A stretch of DNA of 12,959 nucleotides, taken from NCBI GenBank assembly GCA_021848375.1, contig JAJZUR010000032.1:1-12959 (forward strand). Direction: 5' to 3'. The position numbers and the translations under genes are program-made. The notes under the pieces were generated by a model. The model made no database searches. It saw only the letters and a program-made list of their open reading frames with translations, and was not told where the DNA came from. This stretch comes from Pseudomonadota bacterium (GTDB lineage: Bacteria > Pseudomonadota > Gammaproteobacteria > UBA6186 > Azoamicaceae). Of the stretch, positions 1 to 6,642 are shown piece by piece. The first letter of the stretch is position 1. Every line of letters starts with the position of its first letter.

Positions 1-5
1 TGCTG

Positions 6-2198
6 TTAAGATTGCTGTGTTTGCTGCAATTGTTGTTGCGCTTGCTGTTCTGATTGCTTCGCTTGCTGCAATTGTTGTTGCGCTTGCTGTTCAGATTGCT
101 GCGCTTGCTGCAATTGCTGTTGCGCTTGCTGTTCAGATTTCTGCGCTTGCTGCAATTGTTGTTGCGCTTGCTGTTCAGATTTCTGCGCTTGCAGCAATTG
201 TTGTTGCGCTTGCTGTTCAGATTTCTGCGCTTGCTGCAATTGTTGTTGCGCTTGCTGTTCTGATTGCTTCGCTTGCTGCAATTGTTGTTGCGCTTGCTGT
301 TCTGATTGCTTCGCTTGCTGCAATTGTTGTTGCGCTTGCTGTTCAGATTTCTGCGCTTGCAGCAATTGTTGTTGCGCTTGCTGTTCTGATTGCTTCGCTT
401 GCTGCAATTGTTGTTGCGCTTGCTGTTCTGATTGCTTCGCTTGCTGCAATTGTTGTTGCGCTTGCTGTTCAGATTGCTGCGCTTGCTGCAATTGTTGCTG
501 CGCTTGCTGCAATTGTTGTTGCGCTTGCTGTTCAGTTTCCTGTTTAGTGGCAGCTTCTTCATTTTTCAAGTCTTCATTTTCCTTGGTCTTTTCTGTAATG
601 ATTCTATCTTTTTCTTTAATCTGATTTTCCAATTCCGTCAGACGCGCTAAATGATTTCTATTTTCGTCTTCGAGTTTTTTAATTTCCGCATCTTTTTGCT
701 GTAAAGCTTCATTCGTTAGCATGTTTGAACCCTCATTTGTATGATTTCTAGAAGCGGCATTTCCGTTTGATGTTGTTGTAGATGTGGTGGTTGTCGTAAC
801 TTTAAGATCAGGAGTAACGGATAACACCGAATTATTTGAAGTGCTTGACAGTGAAGTCTGAGCTGGAACCGTCACTGTAGGCGCCTCATCATCCCAACCA
901 GAATTGTCATCTTCCTTATTAATTGCTTCTTGTCGCTTTGCATGCCACTCGCGTGCCGCTGCAATCTGAGCCTCTCTTCGTTTCTCTTGTAGCGCTTGTT
1001 CTTTTTTAACCTTCGCGTTTTCCGTATTCTTAGCATCAAGATAAGTACGTCGATGTTTAGCCAACACATCTGGATCTGCATCATATTTTTCTTTTGCATC
1101 TAATAAAACTGCTTGGCATTCAGGCAAACTTTTCGAAAATGTTTCCTTGTAAGATTTAAATGCCTGACTCATATAAGTATCTCTACCTTCTTTTTGAGGT
1201 GCGGAAAGTTTTACTGTGTTTGACTCACGATAAAGGCTTTCGATTCGTTTCGTATACGTTGCAAAAAGAGTTCCCATTTCATCAATCGTCTTCTCCATTT
1301 GATCATTTAAAACTAATAGATACATTTTCAAGTTATCTTCAATTTGTTTTTTAGACGGCGGAACCTTTACGCCCAGTGCAAGATACTCATCAACTGTTTC
1401 CTGCAATTTACGTTTAATAAAATCTAATCTTACTTGCCCACATTGAAGTTTATTCCAACACCTCATTTCCTTGGGTAATACTGAACTCCCTGTTTTTTCT
1501 AAAGAATCTCGCACACTGATATATAAATCGCAGACTGATTTTCCTATATCGCTTCTATTATTCAGATGTTTTTTAGATATTCCTTTCTCATCCATTACTC
1601 TTTTAACAATGCAAAAATAAATTTCTTGCATCAATTCTGGGTGAATATTTGAATTTTTTTCAATTTCTTGAATAACTAAAGCTTCATAAGATGAATCAAA
1701 TTTATGGGTCACAAGGTTGAATTTGATTTTTGAAGCAAGATATTTGTTTAATGTCTTAATAAATTGAATCTTTTTTTCTTCTGCATTGTGATCCGTCCCC
1801 ATAGCAGCATTAAAACGATCCATAAAAGATCCATAATGGATAATGTCGCTTCCCATACCAATGCCCGCTAGCAAAGGAAGGATGTCACCTTTATTTAATC
1901 GCTCTACAAGTTCGTCTTCTTCTCCAATAACGACAGAATTTGCCTTTACTAAGCTGCCGAGCATGCTTGCAGGGGGCCGTAAATTGTTACTATCATTAAT
2001 GCTATTCAATAAACTATTAGAATCACTATCGTTAGGATTAGCCACTTTATTTCTTTGTGCTTCCAATGCTCGCTTTATTAGTAAATCTGCAGATTTTTCG
2101 GCCTCGGCTGCAGCTTCTTGTAATTCTTGTTCCGATCTTGGCTTTAATAATTTTTTCTGATTCGTAATACTCTCTAAGAATTTGCTCTCTGAAAACAT
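6..2198 (-). CDS. Orphan helical protein with C-terminal 14-residue Gln-rich coiled-coil repeats
   Basis: I do not recognise the family and assign no function. The ATG at 2198 gives 730 residues. It lies 9 nt after an AGGAG motif, whereas a TTG at 2204 is too close to that motif. No signal peptide or membrane segment is visible, so the protein should be cytoplasmic or exported by a dedicated system. Layout: residues 1-425 are charged and helix-rich with no familiar motif; about 426-492 is a Ser/Thr/Asn/Asp-rich linker with a Thr run; about 494-555 is a charged coiled coil; 556-730 is a Gln-rich tandem array of EQQAQQQLQQAKQS-type units. The TAA stop at 6-8 occupies the repeat's Glu codon, so the protein may be truncated. 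The gene stands alone, about 250 bp from aspS. Large coiled-coil orphans are common among secreted effectors of intracellular Legionellales, but nothing here proves secretion. Confidence 0.8.
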   Translation of the reverse strand: MFSESKFLESITNQKKLLKPRSEQELQEAAAEAEKSADLLIKRALEAQRNKVANPNDSDSNSLLNSINDSNNLRPPASMLGSLVKANSVVIGEEDELVERLNKGDILPLLAGIGMGSDIIHYGSFMDRFNAAMGTDHNAEEKKIQFIKTLNKYLASKIKFNLVTHKFDSSYEALVIQEIEKNSNIHPELMQEIYFCIVKRVMDEKGISKKHLNNRSDIGKSVCDLYISVRDSLEKTGSSVLPKEMRCWNKLQCGQVRLDFIKRKLQETVDEYLALGVKVPPSKKQIEDNLKMYLLVLNDQMEKTIDEMGTLFATYTKRIESLYRESNTVKLSAPQKEGRDTYMSQAFKSYKETFSKSLPECQAVLLDAKEKYDADPDVLAKHRRTYLDAKNTENAKVKKEQALQEKRREAQIAAAREWHAKRQEAINKEDDNSGWDDEAPTVTVPAQTSLSSTSNNSVLSVTPDLKVTTTTTSTTTSNGNAASRNHTNEGSNMLTNEALQQKDAEIKKLEDENRNHLARLTELENQIKEKDRIITEKTKENEDLKNEEAATKQETEQQAQQQLQQAQQQLQQAQQSEQQAQQQLQQAKQSEQQAQQQLQQAKQSEQQAQQQLLQAQKSEQQAQQQLQQAKQSEQQAQQQLQQAKQSEQQAQQQLQQAQKSEQQAQQQLLQAQKSEQQAQQQLQQAQKSEQQAQQQLQQAQQSEQQAQQQLQQAKQSEQQAQQQLQQTQQS
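9..533 (-). repeat. 42-bp tandem repeat array, 11 regular units plus one 63-bp unit
   Basis: Eleven in-frame 42-bp units (9-470) and one 63-bp unit (471-533, with an extra internal 21 bp) encode residues 556-730. The 14-residue consensus is EQQAQQQLQQAKQS, which equals two heptads. Taking Ala4 and Ala11 as position d puts Leu8 and Glu1 at alternating a positions. Units differ in a few linked changes. K-Q-S is always encoded AAG CAA TCA, and Q-K-S is always CAG AAA TCT. A Leu-Leu variant occurs in the units at 177-218 and 345-386. Position 1-5 continues the repeat past the stop codon, so the array extends off the window edge. Confidence 0.95.
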
Positions 2199-2313
2199 TG
2201 TCAAACTCTCCTGCCTATATTGTTTTAACGAGCAATACCGTCATGTGGTAAATGACTCTCAAACCTTATTCTTAATCCCTGAATAACGATAATTTCCTAT
2301 TATTAAGGCTGTT

Positions 2314-2341
2314 ATTTTACCAAGGTTTAACATTAAGTCAA
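2314..2341 (-). promoter_or_regulatory. Probable sigma-70 promoter of the repeat-protein gene
   Basis: On the minus strand, TTGACT (2341-2336) is followed after 16 nt by TAAAAT (2319-2314). Each box matches the sigma-70 consensus at five of six positions. The implied transcript starts near 2307 and has a leader of about 110 nt before the ATG at 2198. This is a sequence match only. Confidence 0.55.
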
Positions 2342-2393
2342 GCGAAAAATTAACCTATCCAACATTAAAAGACGGGCAATCAATAACTGTTTG

Positions 2394-2413
2394 AATAATA
2401 TAATTTTATTATT
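2394..2413. repeat. AT-only inverted repeat downstream of aspS
   Basis: AATAATA at 2394-2400 pairs with TATTATT at 2407-2413 around a 6-nt loop, about 30 bp past the aspS stop codon. It could form a weak hairpin at the 3' end of the aspS transcript. It lacks the GC-rich stem and U-run of an intrinsic terminator. The rest of 2199-2444 holds only the promoter upstream of the repeat gene; no other gene is seen there. Confidence 0.3.
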
Positions 2414-2444
2414 AATCGAATTGGGTAACCACCGTAATCATAGC

Positions 2445-4232
2445 TTATGAAGCTGGCGCTATTTTAGTGCGAATTCCCAATTCGTGTAGCTGATCTGGTG
2501 CAACTAATGAAGGAGCTCTGGTTAACGGACAGCTCGCCGTCTGGGTTTTCGGAAAGGCAATTACATCTCGAATGGATCCAGAACCTGTCATTAACATGAT
2601 CAAGCGATCGATCCCAATAGCAAGGCCACCATGCGGCGGGCAACCAAATTTTAAAGCATCCAATAAAAAACCAAATTTGTCTTGTGCTTCCGTTGCTGAA
2701 ATACCCAAAATTTCAAATACGGCTTGCTGCATTTCCGGAGTATGGATACGAATAGAGCCTCCCCCCAATTCTGTACCATTTAAAACGATATCATAAGCAC
2801 GCGCCATTGCATGATGCGGATCCGCTTTTAATTTAGCAATATCTGATATTGTAGAGGCAGTAAACGGATGATGAACCGCCTGCCACCGAGTGTTGGTTTG
2901 ATCGCGCTCAAACATTGGGAAATCAAGTACCCATAAAGGTTTCCATTCCCCTTGCAATAAACCTAAATCTTGACCTAATTTATTCCGCAACGCCGCTAAT
3001 GAATCATTTACCACTTTCGCTTTATCAGCGCCAAAGAAAATGACGTCTCCCGATTGGCTATGCGTTCGTTTGATAATTTCCAGTAAAACATCATCTGATA
3101 AAAACTTCAAAATAGGGGATTGTAAACCATCGCGACCTTGTGAAAGATCGTTCACCTTAATATACGCTAAACCTTTTGCGCCATATAAACTGACAAAATG
3201 CGTACACTCATCGATTTCTTTTCGAGAAAGTTTTTCAACCCCCGCAGGAACACGCAACGCTGCCACGCGCCCTTCTTTATCTTGGGCTGGGCCTGAAAAT
3301 ACTTTAAACTCTACTTCTTGAACCAGATCGGAAATCTCCACTAATTCTAACGGATTTCTAAGATCGGGTCTATCGATCCCAAAACGCTGCATCGCTTCAT
3401 GATGCGACATCCGCGGAAAAGGGTTCGGTAACGTTACGGATAAGAGCTCAGAGAATATTTTTCGTATCATTTCTTCGATAAGCGTCATGATCGCTTCTTC
3501 ATCTAAAAATGAAGTTTCAATATCAAGCTGTGTAAATTCCGGTTGTCTGTCGGCTCGTAAATCTTCGTCTCGAAAGCATCGTGCAATTTGATAATAGCGA
3601 TCAATACCCGACATCATTAACAACTGTTTAAAAAGTTGCGGTGATTGCGGTAAAGCAAAAAATGAACCTGGATGGGTGCGGCTGGGAACTAAATAATCGC
3701 GTGCGCCTTCGGGGGTTGCTTTGGTTAAAATGGGCGTTTCAATATCTAAAAATCCGTGATTATCTAAATAATTTCGCATCACACGAATGGCCTCTGATCG
3801 AAACTTAAGACGTGCAAACATCTCAGGTCGACGCAGATCTAAATAGCGATATTTTAAGCGAACTTCTTCAGTAACCGTTTGGTGATCATCCGGATAGAAA
3901 GGAAGCGGTTCTGCCTTGCTTAAAATTGCAAGCGTAGTCACCATTAATTCAACTTTTCCAGAAGGCAATGATTTATTTTCTGTTCCATTGGGTCGCAATC
4001 TCACTTCACCTTTTATAAGGACGACATATTCTTTTCGAATTTGTTCTGCCAAACTAAATAGCTCCCCCGAACTTTGCTCGGGAGAAAATACGGCTTGTAC
4101 TAATCCAGTGCGATCGCGGATCTCTAAAAAAATTAGTCCGCCTAAATCTCGACGATAATGAACCCAACCCCCAATTGAAACGGTTTTACCAACGGAAGAT
4201 TCGTTAATTTCGCCACAATAATACGTTCTCAT
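2445..4232 (-). CDS. aspS: Aspartyl-tRNA synthetase
   Basis: This is a class IIb aminoacyl-tRNA synthetase that charges tRNA with aspartate in the cytoplasm. It has 595 residues, against about 590 in E. coli. Residues 1-110 form the OB-fold anticodon-binding domain ([15 protein letters not shown] near 21-35). The catalytic core carries motif 2 ([20 protein letters not shown], 218-237) and motif 3 ([11 protein letters not shown], from about 540, with Arg543). The bacterial insertion (GAD) domain lies between them. The ATG at 4232 follows an AGGA motif by 7 nt and starts with the typical MRTYYCG. Leu30 occupies the site that is His31 in the non-discriminating Pseudomonas enzyme, while Gly83 resembles that enzyme's Gly82, so tRNA specificity (Asp only, or Asp plus Asn) cannot be settled from these residues. 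It lies 30 nt downstream of the FmdB-like gene and is probably cotranscribed with it. Confidence 0.98.
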   Translation of the reverse strand: MRTYYCGEINESSVGKTVSIGGWVHYRRDLGGLIFLEIRDRTGLVQAVFSPEQSSGELFSLAEQIRKEYVVLIKGEVRLRPNGTENKSLPSGKVELMVTTLAILSKAEPLPFYPDDHQTVTEEVRLKYRYLDLRRPEMFARLKFRSEAIRVMRNYLDNHGFLDIETPILTKATPEGARDYLVPSRTHPGSFFALPQSPQLFKQLLMMSGIDRYYQIARCFRDEDLRADRQPEFTQLDIETSFLDEEAIMTLIEEMIRKIFSELLSVTLPNPFPRMSHHEAMQRFGIDRPDLRNPLELVEISDLVQEVEFKVFSGPAQDKEGRVAALRVPAGVEKLSRKEIDECTHFVSLYGAKGLAYIKVNDLSQGRDGLQSPILKFLSDDVLLEIIKRTHSQSGDVIFFGADKAKVVNDSLAALRNKLGQDLGLLQGEWKPLWVLDFPMFERDQTNTRWQAVHHPFTASTISDIAKLKADPHHAMARAYDIVLNGTELGGGSIRIHTPEMQQAVFEILGISATEAQDKFGFLLDALKFGCPPHGGLAIGIDRLIMLMTGSGSIRDVIAFPKTQTASCPLTRAPSLVAPDQLHELGIRTKIAPAS

Positions 4233-4262
4233 CCTATTTTCCTAACATCATCGATTGTTCAT

Positions 4263-4574
4263 TTATTCAATGCTTTCCGGGGATGATGAACTTGACGGTG
4301 TAGAAGTATCCGTACTGGAACCATCCCCCCCTTCCGAATTTTTTGCGGGTACCGCACTGTTATCGCCGCTCTCCACCAAATTTTTTTGATTATCTTTTTT
4401 AAAGTCGGTTTCATACCATCCACCGCCCTTTAAACGAAAAACAGATGCAGAAATTAACTTTTGTAATGCCGGCTGATGACATTGGTCACAGACTGTAAGG
4501 GGCTCGTCACGGATCCCTTGTATAATTTCTTTTCTTGCACCACATGCCCCACAAGCATATTCGTAAATGGGCAT
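4263..4574 (-). CDS. FmdB-family zinc-ribbon protein
   Basis: A small (103-residue) protein of the FmdB/CxxC_CxxC_SSSS regulatory family. Its exact role is not established; the family name comes from a putative regulator of formamidase genes. It begins with the family-typical MPIYEYACGACG. The zinc ribbon uses Cys8/Cys11 and Cys29/Cys32, and the hallmark GGGWYETDF follows near residues 50-58. The rest (about 60-103) is a low-complexity, Ser/Thr/Asp/Glu-rich tail that is probably disordered. The ATG at 4574 is preferred over a GTG at 4583 because AGAGG lies 8 nt upstream of it and overlaps the GTG. The gene is 30 nt ahead of aspS on the same strand, an arrangement that suggests one transcript. 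Confidence 0.9.
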   Translation of the reverse strand: MPIYEYACGACGARKEIIQGIRDEPLTVCDQCHQPALQKLISASVFRLKGGGWYETDFKKDNQKNLVESGDNSAVPAKNSEGGDGSSTDTSTPSSSSSPESIE

Positions 4575-4632
4575 ATCATACACCTCTATTGATAAAAACC
4601 ATTTTGCTCATTATGCAGAATGGATGCAAACA

Positions 4633-5058
4633 TTATTTCCTTAACTCTTCCCAGATTTCACGCATTTCTGCTTCAGCTTTCTTTTCTGATTCATCCATCG
4701 TATTTTCTGGATTTTCTTTGGCTGCCTTCGCACGACGTTTACCCGCCGTATTAATGCCCTGTTGTTCTTCCTCTAATGCCTCATTACGACAATTGATCTG
4801 CCCTTCTTGCCAACCACGCGCATACAATGCATCTTTTTCAAAGCGGGTATTATTTTTTCGATAAGCGAAATGCTTATCGCCGCCAAGACGCCGACCGGCC
4901 GAACAGCCATCGACATATCCTGAAACATAGGCAGGAGGATTGCCCTGCGCTAACATAAATTCTTGTTTATTCAATAAATAACGATCCGGATTGAGGCCTG
5001 TACAACCTGTTAAAACCCCCAAAACCCCTAATGCTAAAAAATGTAATTTAACTCTCAT
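4633..5058 (-). CDS. Small predicted lipoprotein with a Cys-pair domain
   Basis: This encodes 141 residues from the ATG at 5058; an ATG at 5070 would add four. Residues 1-18 form a lipoprotein signal peptide ending in the lipobox LTG-C, with Cys19 as the lipidated residue after cleavage by LspA, which is also encoded in this window. Thr at +2 is not the inner-membrane retention residue Asp, so outer-membrane sorting by Lol is expected. The mature part has a compact region with YVSGYVDGCSAG (44-55) and YARGWQEGQINC (79-90). Cys52 and Cys90 could form a periplasmic disulfide. It ends in a very charged helix (about 91-141). The conserved-looking Gly/Cys pattern suggests a known family of uncharacterised lipoproteins, but I cannot name it. 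The ribosome binding site (GGGA) is weak. It lies 58 nt ahead of the FmdB-like gene. Confidence 0.82.
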   Translation of the reverse strand: MRVKLHFLALGVLGVLTGCTGLNPDRYLLNKQEFMLAQGNPPAYVSGYVDGCSAGRRLGGDKHFAYRKNNTRFEKDALYARGWQEGQINCRNEALEEEQQGINTAGKRRAKAAKENPENTMDESEKKAEAEMREIWEELRK

Positions 5059-5104
5059 AAAAAGTCCCATCGTTAAATATCGGATTGTCAAAAGAATTCT
5101 AGCG

Positions 5105-5135
5105 TAGCATTTTTTATAAGCAGGTACAAATGCTA
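5105..5135. promoter_or_regulatory. Inverted repeat in the divergent lipoprotein/fimT control region
   Basis: TAGCATTT (5105-5112) and AAATGCTA (5128-5135) are perfect 8-bp inverted arms separated by 15 bp. The spacer contains TATAAG (5115-5120, plus strand) and the overlapping TATAAA (5118-5113, minus strand). Both resemble -10 boxes, but neither has a good -35 at normal spacing. Two divergent genes start on either side, at 5058 and 5153. The arms could be an operator for a dimeric regulator controlling both directions, or a hairpin in a leader RNA. Confidence 0.4.
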
Positions 5136-5152
5136 ACGGTTGGGATATTTTT

Positions 5153-5719
5153 ATGAGATTAATAGTTCAAATGGGTTATTCTTTACTGGAGTTATGTATA
5201 GTTATTAGTATCATTGGGATCCTCGCTACCCTTACTATCCCCCTCTATACAAACTTGCTGATGCGTCTTGAACGAGACTGGGTCTTGGATCGGCTCAAAA
5301 CAACGATTGAATATCAACGACAAGAGGCCTGGATCCGCGGCAAAACCTTGACATTATGTCCCAGTAATAACCAGAAAACCTGTCATACAGAAACCGATTG
5401 GAGCGGTGGATTTATCTTATTGGCAAATCCATCCACAGATATCCCCTTACAACCAGAAATTTTGCTTGTTTCCGGGAGGTTAAAATATGGCAAACTCCAT
5501 TTTGATGCCTATGGGCGGCACCTCCTTATCACAGCGTCAGGCACTACCGCCAACGTGGGGACATTCACTTACTGCCCTAACAATAGTGATAGACGGGAAG
5601 CGGACGCCTTGGTCATCAATAGAGCCTGTCGAACCTATAGACCTACCGAGCGCAATGGACAGGGAATATTGCTAAAAAACCTGGGAACGCCTGAAGAAAA
5701 GGGACTCACCTGCCGATAA
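5153..5719 (+). CDS. fimT: FimT-like type IV minor pilin / pseudopilin (GspH family)
   Basis: A 188-residue prepilin of the FimT/GspH family. PilD would cut and methylate it after Gly8; the mature N-terminus YSLLELCIVISIIGILATL has Glu at +5 (Glu13) and the usual hydrophobic helix, here starting with Tyr rather than Phe. The globular part shows family features: LCPS (68-71), W-S-G-G-F (83-87), a late GTFTYCP (136-142) and ALVINRACR (152-160). In Legionella, FimT binds incoming DNA through a C-terminal GRxR motif. Here the matching place reads C-R-T-Y-R (159-163), so the motif is altered. The next pilin gene starts 7 nt downstream. The ATG follows a weak GGGA motif. The family is clear; fimT rather than another GspH-like gene is inferred from gene order. 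Confidence 0.85.
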   Translation: MRLIVQMGYSLLELCIVISIIGILATLTIPLYTNLLMRLERDWVLDRLKTTIEYQRQEAWIRGKTLTLCPSNNQKTCHTETDWSGGFILLANPSTDIPLQPEILLVSGRLKYGKLHFDAYGRHLLITASGTTANVGTFTYCPNNSDRREADALVINRACRTYRPTERNGQGILLKNLGTPEEKGLTCR

Positions 5720-5726
5720 ATCGTTT

Positions 5727-6242
5727 ATGGTTAAGATGAATCTCTCATCGTATTTCCGTGGCTTCACCATAATCGAACTCCTGATGGTGATTATGGTGAC
5801 ATCGATTATTGCTTCCTTGGCAGTCCCTGCGTATCGAACCTATATGGCCAATAACGAGGCAACCGATTTGGTCACAAAATTAACCGCCGCCTTACGATTA
5901 GCAAAAAGTGAAGCAGTCAACCGCAGCGCCTCGATTTCCTTATGTGCCATCTCTTCAGCAGGCGGAACAAATTGTAACAATGTTGCAACTAATTGGCTCT
6001 ATGGCTGGCAAGTGGTTATTCCTTCCTCAGGAACTGTTTTATATACATTTCAACCGCAAAGCGCTACCGCAGTCAATGTAAGTCCCGGTACGAATATTTC
6101 TTTTTCTGCGAGCGGTTTTCCAACACCAACAACAGTGACGTTTACCATTAAACCAACTGGTTGTAGTCGAGGATTTATACTCAATTATTCAACGGTCACG
6201 TCAGGCGAGTTATTACAAACTACTACGGTGACATGCCCCTAA
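5727..6242 (+). CDS. fimU: FimU-like type IV minor pilin (GspH/FimT family)
   Basis: A 171-residue prepilin. It has a 12-residue leader ending RG (Gly12) and a mature start FTIIELLMVIMVTSIIASL with Glu at +5 (Glu17), the signature for PilD processing. The conserved AVPAYRTYM and LRLAKSEAVNR stretches continue the N-terminal helix, and the GspH-type globular domain follows, with SLCAIS and NWLYGWQVV. A C-terminal Cys pair (about 143 and 170) may form a disulfide. FimU belongs to the minor-pilin tip complex that primes pilus assembly. The start lacks a Shine-Dalgarno match and lies 7 nt after the fimT stop, so translational coupling is likely. An ATG at 5736 is an alternative start. The fimU name rests on its position after fimT. 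Confidence 0.82.
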   Translation: MVKMNLSSYFRGFTIIELLMVIMVTSIIASLAVPAYRTYMANNEATDLVTKLTAALRLAKSEAVNRSASISLCAISSAGGTNCNNVATNWLYGWQVVIPSSGTVLYTFQPQSATAVNVSPGTNISFSASGFPTPTTVTFTIKPTGCSRGFILNYSTVTSGELLQTTTVTCP

Positions 6243-6252
6243 AGGAGGAATC

Positions 6253-6639
6253 ATGAAAAAAAGTAGTATTGGATTTACGTTAATTGAAATAATGATTGCA
6301 ATTGCTATAGTGGCTATTTTAGCGGCTATTGCCGTTCCAAATTATACAACGTATATCACTCAATCCAGACGGAATGAGGCACAAACCAATTTATTAAGTA
6401 TCCAAGCAGAGTATGAACAATATTTTGCACAAAATAATGCGTATCCAACCAGTAATACGTTGCCGGGAGGCGGTGCAATCCCCTCTACAACGTATTATAA
6501 ATATTCTTCTACTACCACCACGACAACTTACACGCTAACCGCTCAAGCGACTGGATCCCAGGCAAACGATACGCAATGTGCCACGATGACCATTAATAAT
6601 ACGGGTTTAGAGTCGCCTTCGGCTTGTTGGCCACAGTAA
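6253..6639 (+). CDS. pilE: PilE-like type IV pilin
   Basis: A 128-residue prepilin of the PilE family. It has a 7-residue leader MKKSSIG and a mature start FTLIEIMIAIAIVAILAAIA with Glu at +5 (Glu12). Typical PilE features follow: VPNYTTYITQSRRNEAQTNL, a Tyr-rich stretch with YYKY (81-84), YTLTAQATGSQANDTQC and a final disulfide loop between Cys109 and Cys125. A full AAGGAGG Shine-Dalgarno sequence (6242-6248) overlaps the fimU stop codon, much stronger than the sites of the two upstream pilins, so this product is probably made in the greatest amount. In Pseudomonas, PilE is a minor pilin of the tip complex. With the other minor-pilin genes missing here, a role as main or competence pilus subunit is also possible. 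It ends 3 bp from the convergent lspA stop. Confidence 0.88.
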   Translation: MKKSSIGFTLIEIMIAIAIVAILAAIAVPNYTTYITQSRRNEAQTNLLSIQAEYEQYFAQNNAYPTSNTLPGGGAIPSTTYYKYSSTTTTTTYTLTAQATGSQANDTQCATMTINNTGLESPSACWPQ

Positions 6640-6642
6640 CTG

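Noticed and set aside
9..533. Regular direct repeats that might be a CRISPR array
   Set aside because: The 42-bp units are contiguous with no unique spacers, remain in frame, and encode coiled-coil residues.
17..547. Long plus-strand open frame coding a repetitive Ala/Val/Leu/Ile-rich, membrane-like polypeptide
   Set aside because: It is the antisense shadow of the Gln-rich repeats: CAA/CAG/GCG codons read backwards give Leu/Val/Ala-type codons. It starts at a GTG inside the array, has no ribosome binding site, and has no coding signal beyond the repeats.
2199..2345. Possible PmrA-type direct repeats (paired CTTAA) upstream of the repeat gene, as seen before some Dot/Icm effectors
   Set aside because: Several TTAA-containing words occur, but none is paired at the required spacing. 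The region is simply AT-rich.
4575..4632. TTTGC/GCAAA inverted repeat with inner CATT/AATG between the lipoprotein and fmdB-like genes
   Set aside because: The arms are short with an asymmetric internal loop and no T-run. This could easily occur by chance.
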